Of a stretch of DNA of 5,003 nucleotides, positions 1-4,650 are shown piece by piece. Position numbers and translations under genes: made by a program. Below the pieces are notes generated by a model. That model made no database searches and had not been told where the DNA came from. It worked only from the letters and a program-made list of their open reading frames with translations. Numbering within the stretch: the stretch's first letter is position 1; each line of letters starts with the position of its first letter. Location: NCBI GenBank assembly GCA_003510345.1, contig DOMW01000069.1:243-5245 (forward strand), given 5' to 3'. The DNA is from Clostridiales bacterium. GTDB taxonomy: Bacteria > Bacillota > Clostridia > Christensenellales > Christensenellaceae.

Positions 1-10
1 CCTCCGGCGG

Positions 11-31
11 TTTAGAACCTACGGTTCTAAA
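11..31. repeat. Perfect 9-bp inverted repeat at the left edge
   Basis: The arms TTTAGAACC (11-19) and GGTTCTAAA (23-31) are perfectly complementary around the 3-nt loop TAC. The flanks are CCTCCGGCGG on the left and an A-rich run then CTCCC on the right. On the + strand no T-run follows, and on the - strand the T-run precedes the hairpin, so a simple intrinsic terminator is not obvious. The shape resembles short hairpin elements dispersed between genes in some Clostridia, but only one copy is visible and the element may continue off the edge. Confidence 0.6.
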
Positions 32-318
32 AACTCCCTTAAAAGCAAAAGCATGGGCAATCGTGGAAAGCCATACCTTACAAACCTACAAAACCATCTC
101 TTTATTCCATATTCTGGTCTACAATGTTGAATCACTGGCCTTCCCGGATAACTAAGGAACGCAAGGTTTACCGATTATCCAAACAAGACGCCAACGGGTT
201 TTAAATGCGAATACGGTGATTTGGAAAAATATACCGCAAAAGCGGCCAATCGTGCCGGGTTTGTGATTATGCGGCTTATTCATGCTATTTATGCTATTAT
301 ATTAAGTTAGAATAACAA
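32..318. other. Non-coding stretch, no gene recognised
   Basis: No open frame of useful length or recognisable protein similarity was seen on either strand. Visible structure is limited to GGATAA (146-151) facing TTATCC (175-180), the composite hairpin at 214-257, and a short tandem repeat ATGCTATT at 282-289 and 291-298. The stretch becomes AT-rich after about position 270, as expected for the approach to a promoter. It may be an intergenic region plus the decayed end of an upstream gene, but no remnant could be identified. Confidence 0.55.
214..257 (+). other. Composite stem-loop of unknown role
   Basis: CCGC (234-237) and GCGG (242-245) form a stem with an AAAA loop. The flanking GATTTGG (218-224) pairs with CCAATC (246-251) with one bulged T, and CGG (214-216) can pair with CCG (255-257). 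The asymmetric 9-nt internal loop (225-233) weakens it. No T-run follows, so it is not a classical terminator. It could be the end of an upstream transcript or chance. Confidence 0.35.
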
Positions 319-347
319 TTGCAAAACCATACCTCGTGCGGTAGAAT
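319..347 (+). promoter_or_regulatory. Candidate sigma-A promoter for the DUF975 gene
   Basis: TTGCAA (319-324) as -35 and TAGAAT (342-347) as -10 are separated by 17 nt. The -10 matches the consensus at five of six positions and the -35 at four of six. Transcription would begin near 354, giving a leader of about 50 nt before the start codon at 405. A 5-bp pair GTGCG (336-340) / CGCAC (374-378) brackets the start point. Confidence 0.5.
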
Positions 348-404
348 AAACACAAGAATACGAGAACATTTTTCGCACCAAAGAAAATTGTGGGGGCATA
401 AAAA

Positions 405-1529
405 ATGCGAAGCAGGGCGGATATAAAAAGACAGGCTTTTTACCAATTTAAAACAAACTACTGGCCTACGGTAGGCGCGGCGGTTTTGTTCCTACTGCTC
501 AGCCTTACCATGAACATTCCCGCGGTCGGCTTTCTGATTGGGCTGCTGCTCATCCCTGTGGTTACGGTGGGCTATTCCGGGTATTTCATCGAACGTTTCC
601 AAGGCAGGCCCGCTTCGCTTTCCCTGCTGACAGAGCCATTTTCCCGCTACGGGCGCGCGCTGGGCGGTATGCTGTGGATGTATTTGTGGATATTTTTGTG
701 GAGCCTGATCTTTGCGGTGGCATTAATATCACTTGTCGTACCGATAAATCTGGCGGTTGCTGGTTTCTACGGGTCAACCGCTAACATTTGGGGCTGGGTT
801 CCCCTACATGTAACCAGTTTATGGATTGTCCTTGTTATTGCCTTTGCCGGGCTCATCCCCGTCATCATAAAGTCACTTTCCTATTCCTGTACTCCTTACA
901 TTCTTGCGGACTGCCCAAACGTTCCCGCAACGCAGGCGCTCTCCCTCTCTAAGCGCGTGATGAACGGCAACAAAGCAAAATTGTTCGTAGCGGGGTTGTC
1001 CTTTATCCCGTGGATGCTCATCCCGGTGGGGATCGCTATTGCCTTTACCCTGCTTAACGCAAACGTTTTCTACTTTGGTTATCTTAGCGTGGGTATAGTA
1101 ATATTGGAATACGTGCTGATTTACGCATACCTGACGCTGTTTTTAGCGCCGTATATGTCGGCCACCTTCGCCGGCTTTTACCTTGAGATAAGGGAAGATG
1201 CCGTGCGGCGCGGCGTGGTAGCGCCGTGGGAGTTTAACCCGCCCGCACCGCAGTACAACCCGCCGCAGCAGTACAATCAACAGCAACAGTATTACACACC
1301 GCCACAATATGGACAACCCCCGCAAGGACAGCAAAGTTACGCGCCGCCGCAGTATGGCGCACCGCCACAGGGGCAGCAAAATTATGCGCCCCCGCAGTAT
1401 GGCCAACCGCCGCAGGGGCAGCAAAATTACATGTCGCCGCAGCATGGCGTACCCCCGCAAGACGGCCAACCCCCGCAGCCGCCGCAAGATGACGGACAGG
1501 GTGAGAAGGGGCCGGACGGCGAGCAGTAA
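405..1529 (+). CDS. DUF975 family integral membrane protein with Pro/Gln/Tyr repeat tail
   Basis: This 374-residue protein begins MRSRADIKRQ and has NYW at 18-20, the usual opening of DUF975 proteins, which are polytopic membrane proteins of Bacillota with no settled function. Hydrophobic segments lie at about 22-58, 87-120, 137-157, 192-217 and 222-256. The stretch 177-203 (QALSLSKRVMNGNK, then a hydrophobic helix with IPW) fits the family's conserved amphipathic-plus-helix signature. From about residue 277 the protein becomes a hydrophilic Pro/Gln/Tyr/Gly tail with three near-identical 15-residue repeats and a degenerate fourth, ending in an acidic DDGQGEKGPDGEQ stretch. The ATG is supported by a G-run (392-396) 8 nt upstream. 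The gene stands alone between its own candidate promoter and the rpmH promoter. Family assignment is by recognition; the cellular role is unknown. Confidence 0.85.
   Translation: MRSRADIKRQAFYQFKTNYWPTVGAAVLFLLLSLTMNIPAVGFLIGLLLIPVVTVGYSGYFIERFQGRPASLSLLTEPFSRYGRALGGMLWMYLWIFLWSLIFAVALISLVVPINLAVAGFYGSTANIWGWVPLHVTSLWIVLVIAFAGLIPVIIKSLSYSCTPYILADCPNVPATQALSLSKRVMNGNKAKLFVAGLSFIPWMLIPVGIAIAFTLLNANVFYFGYLSVGIVILEYVLIYAYLTLFLAPYMSATFAGFYLEIREDAVRRGVVAPWEFNPPAPQYNPPQQYNQQQQYYTPPQYGQPPQGQQSYAPPQYGAPPQGQQNYAPPQYGQPPQGQQNYMSPQHGVPPQDGQPPQPPQDDGQGEKGPDGEQ
1299..1478 (+). repeat. 45-bp in-frame tandem repeats encoding PQYGxPPQGQQ units
   Basis: Four consecutive 45-bp units start at 1299, 1344, 1389 and 1434. 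The first three encode PPQYGQPPQGQQSYA-like units differing at one to three residues; the fourth is degenerate (SPQHGVPPQDGQ...). Synonymous differences such as CAA/CAG, CCG/CCA/CCC and GGA/GGC/GGG between units show that the copies are not fresh duplications. The preceding segment (residues about 278-298) is an irregular version of the same PQY/QQQ composition. Confidence 0.9.
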
Positions 1530-1549
1530 TAAAGGAAAGGGTATTATAC

Positions 1550-1585
1550 CGCAGGCTAAGCCCTGCGCCCCCGCGCTAAAGCGCG
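1550..1585 (+). other. Two tandem GC-rich hairpins after the DUF975 gene
   Basis: CGCAGG (1550-1555) pairs with CCTGCG (1562-1567), and CGCGC (1572-1576) pairs with GCGCG (1581-1585) around a TAAA loop. They lie 20 nt past the DUF975 stop and are followed by a GC-rich run, not by a T-run. They could protect the 3' end of the message or slow transcription, but they do not have the form of an intrinsic terminator. Confidence 0.45.
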
Positions 1586-1707
1586 CGCGCCGCCCCAGCT
1601 GTCGTGTCTTTATTGACAGTCGATATACGGCTTGCACAGCCTCCGGCTAAATAGAAAAACCGTTTTCTGGCTTTTCTGTTTTGGAATTAGGGGCATTACA
1701 TTTTTAT
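1586..1707. other. Spacer before the rpmH promoter
   Basis: No gene is seen. A 5-bp pair CTGTC (1599-1603) / GACAG (1615-1619) and a small hairpin AGAAAA/TTTTCT near 1653-1668 followed by pyrimidine-rich sequence could contribute to ending DUF975 transcription, but both are weak. No cluster of DnaA-box 9-mers is present, so the replication origin often found beside rpmH is not visible here. Confidence 0.45.
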
Positions 1708-1736
1708 TTGACACCCGCCACGGAAAACTATATAAT
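1708..1736 (+). promoter_or_regulatory. Consensus sigma-A promoter of the rpmH operon
   Basis: TTGACA (1708-1713) and TATAAT (1731-1736) are both exact consensus hexamers with the optimal 17-nt spacer. Transcription should start near 1743, giving a leader of roughly 44 nt before rpmH. Such a strong promoter fits a ribosomal-protein operon. Confidence 0.93.
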
Positions 1737-1769
1737 GATAGACGTATTTTTATCGCTATCATGTGGAAT

Positions 1770-1774
1770 GGAGG
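1770..1774 (+). promoter_or_regulatory. Ribosome binding site of rpmH
   Basis: GGAGG lies 12 nt upstream of the ATG at 1787, slightly longer than ideal. A nearer ATG at 1777 is in another frame and does not encode L34. The in-frame ATG at 1793 would remove the conserved first Met-Lys of L34, so 1787 is preferred. Confidence 0.8.
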
Positions 1775-1786
1775 ATATGACGCATT

Positions 1787-1921
1787 ATGAAAATGACCTA
1801 CCAGCCCAAAAAAAGGGTGAGAAGCCGCACGCACGGTTTCATGAGCAGAATGAGCACAAAAGCGGGCAGAAATGTGCTTAAGCGCAGGCGTGCAAAAGGC
1901 AGGAAAAGATTGTCGGCCTAA
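1787..1921 (+). CDS. rpmH: 50S ribosomal protein L34 (bL34)
   Basis: This 44-residue, extremely basic protein is the standard length for bL34, a small component of the large ribosomal subunit that binds 23S rRNA. The N-terminus MKMTYQPKKR matches the family opening MKRTYQPS-type; HGFMSRMSTKAGR (16-28) and the C-terminal RRAKGRKRLSA (34-44) match the conserved core and tail. The third residue is Met where Arg is usual, a minor variation. It is the first gene of the operon, directly behind a consensus promoter, and its TAA stop is immediately followed by the rnpA ATG, in the same frame with no spacer, so translation of the two is probably coupled. Confidence 0.98.
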   Translation: MKMTYQPKKRVRSRTHGFMSRMSTKAGRNVLKRRRAKGRKRLSA

Positions 1922-2278
1922 ATGGATATGGAGCGCCGGGGCGCGGCAAAGCTGCAAACCCTGAAAAAGAACAAGGAGTTTGGTTTTGCGTACAGGCGCG
2001 GGAAGCCCTATCCCACGAAATATTTTACGATGATATGCGCAAAGAGCCGGTATGGTGGTGCGCGGGCCGGGTTTTCGGTCAGTAAAAAAGTGGGCAACAG
2101 CGTAACGAGAAATAAGACGAGAAGAAGGCTGAAGGAAGCGTTTCGGGAATATCTGCCCCGGGCAGAGGGAAACTACAGCATTGTTTTTATAGCGCGGGAA
2201 AGCGCGGCCGCCGCCGCGTATGATAAACTCTTTTCCGATATGGGAATCGCACTTAAAAAAGCGGGTGTTGTGCATTGA
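1922..2278 (+). CDS. rnpA: Ribonuclease P protein component
   Basis: This 118-residue basic protein is the protein subunit that assists the catalytic RNA of RNase P in cutting 5' leaders from precursor tRNAs. LKKNKEF (14-20), YRRGK (24-28) and FSVSKKVGNSVTRNK (51-65) followed by RRRLKEAFRE (67-76) form the family signature, including the arginine-rich RNR motif that contacts RNA. Length is normal. The start is either ATG 1922, abutting the rpmH stop, or ATG 1928 two codons later; the family poorly conserves the first residues, so this is unresolved. No good Shine-Dalgarno is near either start, which favours coupling to rpmH translation. The last codons overlap the yidD start. Confidence 0.97.
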   Translation: MDMERRGAAKLQTLKKNKEFGFAYRRGKPYPTKYFTMICAKSRYGGARAGFSVSKKVGNSVTRNKTRRRLKEAFREYLPRAEGNYSIVFIARESAAAAAYDKLFSDMGIALKKAGVVH

Positions 2279-2484
2279 AAAAAGTAGTGCTTGCATTGAT
2301 CGGCTTTTACCAGAAAGCGATCTCTCCTTATTTTCGGCCCAGTTGCAGGTATACGCCGACCTGTTCGGCTTACGCGAAGCAGGCAGTACAAAAGTATGGG
2401 GCATGGAAAGGCGGCTTTATGGCGATAAAGCGGATATTACGGTGCAACCCGTTTTTCCCGGGCGGCTATGATCCCGTACCCTGA
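2275..2484 (+). CDS. yidD: Membrane protein insertion efficiency factor YidD
   Basis: This 69-residue protein belongs to the YidD family, a small membrane-associated protein encoded between rnpA and yidC that is linked to YidC-dependent insertion of inner-membrane proteins. The family pattern is complete: an N-terminal amphipathic/hydrophobic stretch (3-19), three conserved cysteines (C24, C30, C57), CRYTPTCSAYA (24-34), the AIKRILRCNPF block (50-60) and the terminal GGYDPVP (63-69). The start is a TTG at 2275 overlapping the rnpA TGA at 2276-2278; it gives exactly the canonical MKK-type beginning. No strong ribosome binding site precedes it, so translation probably depends on ribosomes finishing rnpA. 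Confidence 0.96.
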   Translation: MKKVVLALIGFYQKAISPYFRPSCRYTPTCSAYAKQAVQKYGAWKGGFMAIKRILRCNPFFPGGYDPVP

Positions 2485-2494
2485 CGCCGGTTTT

Positions 2495-2500
2495 GGAGGA
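2495..2500 (+). promoter_or_regulatory. Ribosome binding site fixing the TTG start of yidC
   Basis: GGAGGA sits 8 nt upstream of the TTG at 2509, an optimal distance. There is no ATG near this position in the yidC frame, so the site is the main support for a TTG start. Confidence 0.88.
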
Positions 2501-2508
2501 AGTAACGT

Positions 2509-3498
2509 TTGGAGTTTTTATATAATAATTTTATAGCGGACTTTTTTTATTGGTGCCTGAAAGGGCTGGAATTTCTGTTTGGCAGTTATCCTGTCGCCAT
2601 CATCATTTTAACGATATTGATCCGGCTTGCGCTTTTACCGCTTGATCTCAGGCAGCGCAGAAGCCAGAAAAAAATGCGGGACTTGGGGCCGGAGATACAG
2701 TCACTCAAAAAGCGGTATGGAAACAACCCGCAGCAATTACAGAGAAAACAGCGGGAGTTGTACGCTAAGATGGGCGTAAGGCCCATGGCGGGCTGTTTGC
2801 CCATGCTTATACAGCTTCCTATTTTGTTTGCGTTTTTCGGCGCGATGCGCCTTTTGTCGGCGGAACAAACGGTGGGTACGCTCCTTAACGCGGCGGAGTT
2901 CGGCGCGGATACGGTTTCCCTGCCTTCGTTCGGATGGATCCACAACATGTGGCAGCCGGACGCGGGGCATGTGCCCATCTTCCCGGATTCCCAGAACTTC
3001 CTTGCCTTTGTGCAGCAATATTCGTCCAATATATCGCCGCAGGCGTTGAAGCTTATGCAGGCGCAGGGCATACTGACCTACGCAAACAATGTGGTGGTGC
3101 CAAACGCGGAAGTCTATTCTTCGCTCACGACGGGGATCATAAACGCGAACGGCGTGCAGGGGCTGAACAACGGGTGGTATATACTGCCTGCCCTTTCCGG
3201 CGCGGCGTTGTTTTTGCAGCAAAAGTTCAACCCGCAGGCCTCAAACGCTATGGGGGCAAACCCCATGCTGCCTATGGCGGATGGGGAGGTCTCGCCCGAG
3301 CAGGAGCAGGCGCAGGGCTGTTCCAGTAAGGTCATGCTGTGGATGATGCCCATTTTCTCTATTTGGATCTGTTTAAGCTCCCCGGCTTCATTCGCTTTGT
3401 ACTGGTTTTTCTCCAGCCTGTACGCGTTTGCGCAAGGCAGGGTGATCGACTTTATTAATAAAAAAAGGGAAAAGAAGCCAAACGTAGTGATATCATAA
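2509..3498 (+). CDS. yidC: YidC/Oxa1 family membrane protein insertase
   Basis: This 329-residue protein is the Gram-positive-type YidC insertase that places membrane proteins in the lipid bilayer alone or with Sec. Transmembrane segments are at about 27-46, 95-116, 222-237, 275-290 and 293-310. Arg39 in TILIRLALLPL is the conserved basic residue of the hydrophilic groove. A charged cytoplasmic hairpin (47-93, with QKKM and LYAKMGVRPMAGCLP) follows, and the basic tail KKREKK (318-323) suits ribosome contact. The N-terminus is hydrophobic without a lipobox cysteine, unlike SpoIIIJ. It is longer than the roughly 260-residue Bacillus proteins; the extra length lies in the outer loop (about 117-220) and the loop at 239-273. 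The TTG start is set by the GGAGGA 8 nt upstream. It lies 24 nt after yidD. Confidence 0.97.
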   Translation: MEFLYNNFIADFFYWCLKGLEFLFGSYPVAIIILTILIRLALLPLDLRQRRSQKKMRDLGPEIQSLKKRYGNNPQQLQRKQRELYAKMGVRPMAGCLPMLIQLPILFAFFGAMRLLSAEQTVGTLLNAAEFGADTVSLPSFGWIHNMWQPDAGHVPIFPDSQNFLAFVQQYSSNISPQALKLMQAQGILTYANNVVVPNAEVYSSLTTGIINANGVQGLNNGWYILPALSGAALFLQQKFNPQASNAMGANPMLPMADGEVSPEQEQAQGCSSKVMLWMMPIFSIWICLSSPASFALYWFFSSLYAFAQGRVIDFINKKREKKPNVVIS

Positions 3499-3511
3499 AA
3501 CTGTTATAAGG

Positions 3512-3525
3512 GCGGTACATACCGC
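3512..3525 (+). repeat. Short palindrome in the yidC-jag spacer
   Basis: GCGGTA (3512-3517) and TACCGC (3520-3525) are perfectly complementary around CA, so as RNA they make a 5-bp hairpin with a 4-nt loop. The right arm is repeated as ATACCGCG at 3519-3526 and 3536-3543, so the left arm could pair with either copy; the second lies just before the jag ribosome binding site. No T-run follows, so it is not a terminator. Confidence 0.45.
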
Positions 3526-3546
3526 GGAGCGCGCAATACCGCGTAA

Positions 3547-3555
3547 AGAGGAGGT
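3547..3555 (+). promoter_or_regulatory. Ribosome binding site fixing the GTG start of jag
   Basis: AGAGGAGGT is a near-perfect Shine-Dalgarno ending 6 nt before the GTG at 3562. It decides the start, since the first in-frame ATG lies 22 codons into the Jag N-terminal domain. Confidence 0.9.
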
Positions 3556-3561
3556 AGTTAC

Positions 3562-4422
3562 GTGCAAACGATAGAAGCAAAGGGAAAGACGGTTGATGAA
3601 GCAATTTTCAATGGCTTGAACGAAATGGGCCTGGGGATCGACGAGGTGCATATCGACATACTGCATGAGGGCAGTAAAGGGTTATTTGGGATCGGCAAAA
3701 ATGCGCTTGTGCGACTGACCGAAAAAGATGCGGAGAGCATCAAGGCGGAAGCGGAAGCCGCGGCGCGGGCGGAAGCGGCCGAGCGTTCCGTACGCCGGGA
3801 GCAAAGCCCCCGGGGCGAGCGCCGGGAACAACGCGGCGACCATAGGCGGGAACACGGCGGAAGAAACAGGGATGGCAGGGACAACAAGGAGCGGCGCGAA
3901 AGACGCGAGCCGGAATACCACGAGCCGGTAGAGCGTGCTGTTTCGGTGGGCGAGAGCGACGCCGAGCTGTTTTTAAACGAACTGTTCCAGAAAATGAGCA
4001 TTAACGCCTCCAGCGTGACCACGCAAAATGACGACAAGACGGTGAAGATCGTTCTTGAGGGGAAAGACACCGCCGTTCTGATCGGCAGGCGCGGCGATAC
4101 ACTGGACGCGCTGCAATACCTGACCGGGCTTGTGATAAACCGGGGGCGGGAAGATTACCGCAAAGTCATGCTGGACGCGGAGAATTACCGCAAGAAACGC
4201 GAGGTAACACTGGAAAAGCTGGCCAGGCGGCTGGCAAACAACGTGACGAAGTATGGCAAGCCTGTCACGCTTGAGCCTATGAACCCTTATGAGCGGCGCA
4301 TACTGCACGCGGCATTGCAGCAAAACCCCAGGGTGGAAACGTATTCCGAAGGGGAAGAACCGTATCGGCATGTGGTTATCCGCAGGAAAAGGCAGGGCAA
4401 GACTGCAGGCGAGGGAGAGTAG
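3562..4422 (+). CDS. khpB: RNA-binding protein Jag/KhpB (Jag_N-KH-R3H)
   Basis: This 286-residue protein is Jag (SpoIIIJ-associated protein, also KhpB/EloR), a cytosolic RNA-binding protein tied in other Bacillota to cell elongation and division, usually together with KhpA. Jag_N occupies about 1-52 and shows the signature EGSKGLFGIG (36-45). A long charged linker (about 53-130), rich in Arg, Glu and Gly, is probably disordered. A KH domain follows (about 133-210) with the GRRG loop at 175-178 in LIGRRGDTLDALQYL. The R3H domain (about 213-276) carries the Arg-x3-His motif at R245-H249 in NPYERRILHA. Length is somewhat above the 200-260 typical of family members because of the linker. The GTG start is preceded by a strong ribosome binding site. 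It directly follows yidC, its conserved neighbour. Confidence 0.97.
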   Translation: MQTIEAKGKTVDEAIFNGLNEMGLGIDEVHIDILHEGSKGLFGIGKNALVRLTEKDAESIKAEAEAAARAEAAERSVRREQSPRGERREQRGDHRREHGGRNRDGRDNKERRERREPEYHEPVERAVSVGESDAELFLNELFQKMSINASSVTTQNDDKTVKIVLEGKDTAVLIGRRGDTLDALQYLTGLVINRGREDYRKVMLDAENYRKKREVTLEKLARRLANNVTKYGKPVTLEPMNPYERRILHAALQQNPRVETYSEGEEPYRHVVIRRKRQGKTAGEGE

Positions 4423-4433
4423 AAGGGCGTAAT

Positions 4434-4512
4434 ATGCGGGGCTGCTTTAAGTAGATGACTCCTATCTCGATGCAAGAAAAAATCTGCGCGGGATTTGTGT
4501 TTGCCCCTGCAT
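4434..4512 (+). other. Possible structured RNA domain downstream of jag
   Basis: ATGCGGGGC (4434-4442) can pair with GCCCCTGCAT (4503-4512), nine base pairs with one bulged T, enclosing about 60 nt. Inside are a weak hairpin AGAT/ATCT (4453-4467) and TGC-A-AGA/TCTGCG (4471-4488, one bulged A and a terminal wobble). It begins 11 nt after the jag stop. It could be a jag 3'-end structure or the first part of a dehydrogenase leader. Judged by eye only. Confidence 0.3.
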
Positions 4513-4532
4513 TGCTGTTGAACGCCTCTTCC

Positions 4533-4561
4533 TTGACAAGATTTGCGCACGGGTGTAGAAT
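4533..4561 (+). promoter_or_regulatory. Candidate sigma-A promoter for the dehydrogenase gene
   Basis: TTGACA (4533-4538) is an exact -35, TAGAAT (4556-4561) matches the -10 consensus at five of six positions, and the spacer is 17 nt. Transcription would start near 4568, leaving a leader of about 83 nt before the ATG at 4651. A near-palindrome follows immediately (4562-4578). Confidence 0.75.
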
Positions 4562-4578
4562 ATTAGTATCGTATTAAT
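4562..4578. promoter_or_regulatory. Dyad at the expected start point, candidate operator
   Basis: ATTAGTA (4562-4568) and TATTAAT (4572-4578) form a near-perfect inverted repeat around TCG, with one mismatch as DNA (a G-U pair as RNA). Its place directly behind the -10 is typical for a repressor site. It may equally be a hairpin in a longer transcript entering from jag. Confidence 0.4.
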
Positions 4579-4591
4579 AGAGTTGAAGAGT

Positions 4592-4619
4592 AAATACGTC
4601 TTTGTTAGGCGTATTTTTT
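4592..4619 (+). terminator. Terminator-like hairpin between promoter and dehydrogenase start
   Basis: AAATACGTCT (4592-4601) pairs with AGGCGTATTT (4607-4616), ten pairs including one wobble, around the loop TTGTT, followed by further T's to make a six-T run (4614-4619). This is the form of an intrinsic terminator, though the stem is AU-rich apart from four G-C pairs. It could end read-through from jag. Because it lies downstream of the only visible promoter for the dehydrogenase, it would also have to be passed by that gene's own transcript, so attenuation is possible. Confidence 0.6.
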
Positions 4620-4636
4620 AAATTCTACCCAAAAAC

Positions 4637-4643
4637 AGGAGGT
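4637..4643 (+). promoter_or_regulatory. Ribosome binding site of the dehydrogenase gene
   Basis: AGGAGGT is an optimal Shine-Dalgarno 7 nt before the ATG at 4651, and it supports that start clearly. Confidence 0.9.
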
Positions 4644-4650
4644 ATCCAAA

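Noticed and set aside
52..129. Small open frame starting at ATG 53 in the left spacer.
   Set aside because: It has only about 25 codons, no ribosome binding site and no recognisable peptide features.
175..183. TTATCCAAA, one mismatch from the DnaA box TTATCCACA, in a region upstream of rpmH.
   Set aside because: It is a single isolated 9-mer without a cluster, AT-rich unwinding element or dnaA nearby, and one-mismatch boxes are common by chance.
1613..1618. TTGACA as another -35 upstream of rpmH.
   Set aside because: No -10-like hexamer lies 16-18 nt downstream, whereas the promoter at 1708-1736 is an exact consensus.
1143..1637. Long - strand open frame, and a + strand frame at 1309-1650, across the DUF975 tail.
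   Set aside because: Both are low-complexity Arg/Leu-rich readings of the Pro/Gln repeat codons in the wrong frame.
1681..1881. 66-codon + strand frame overlapping the rpmH promoter and rpmH.
   Set aside because: It starts before the expected transcription start and is out of frame with L34, which is unmistakable.
1610..2404. 264-codon open frame on the - strand across rpmH, rnpA and yidD.
   Set aside because: It is antisense to three clearly recognised genes and its translation has no family features; it is a shadow of their codon composition.
3511..3527. T-box-like sequence: a GGGCGGTAC...ACCGCG string similar to the T-box core AGGGTGGNACCGCG.
   Set aside because: It carries an insertion, the spacer is only 63 nt with no room for Stem I, there is no downstream terminator, and jag is not a T-box-controlled gene.
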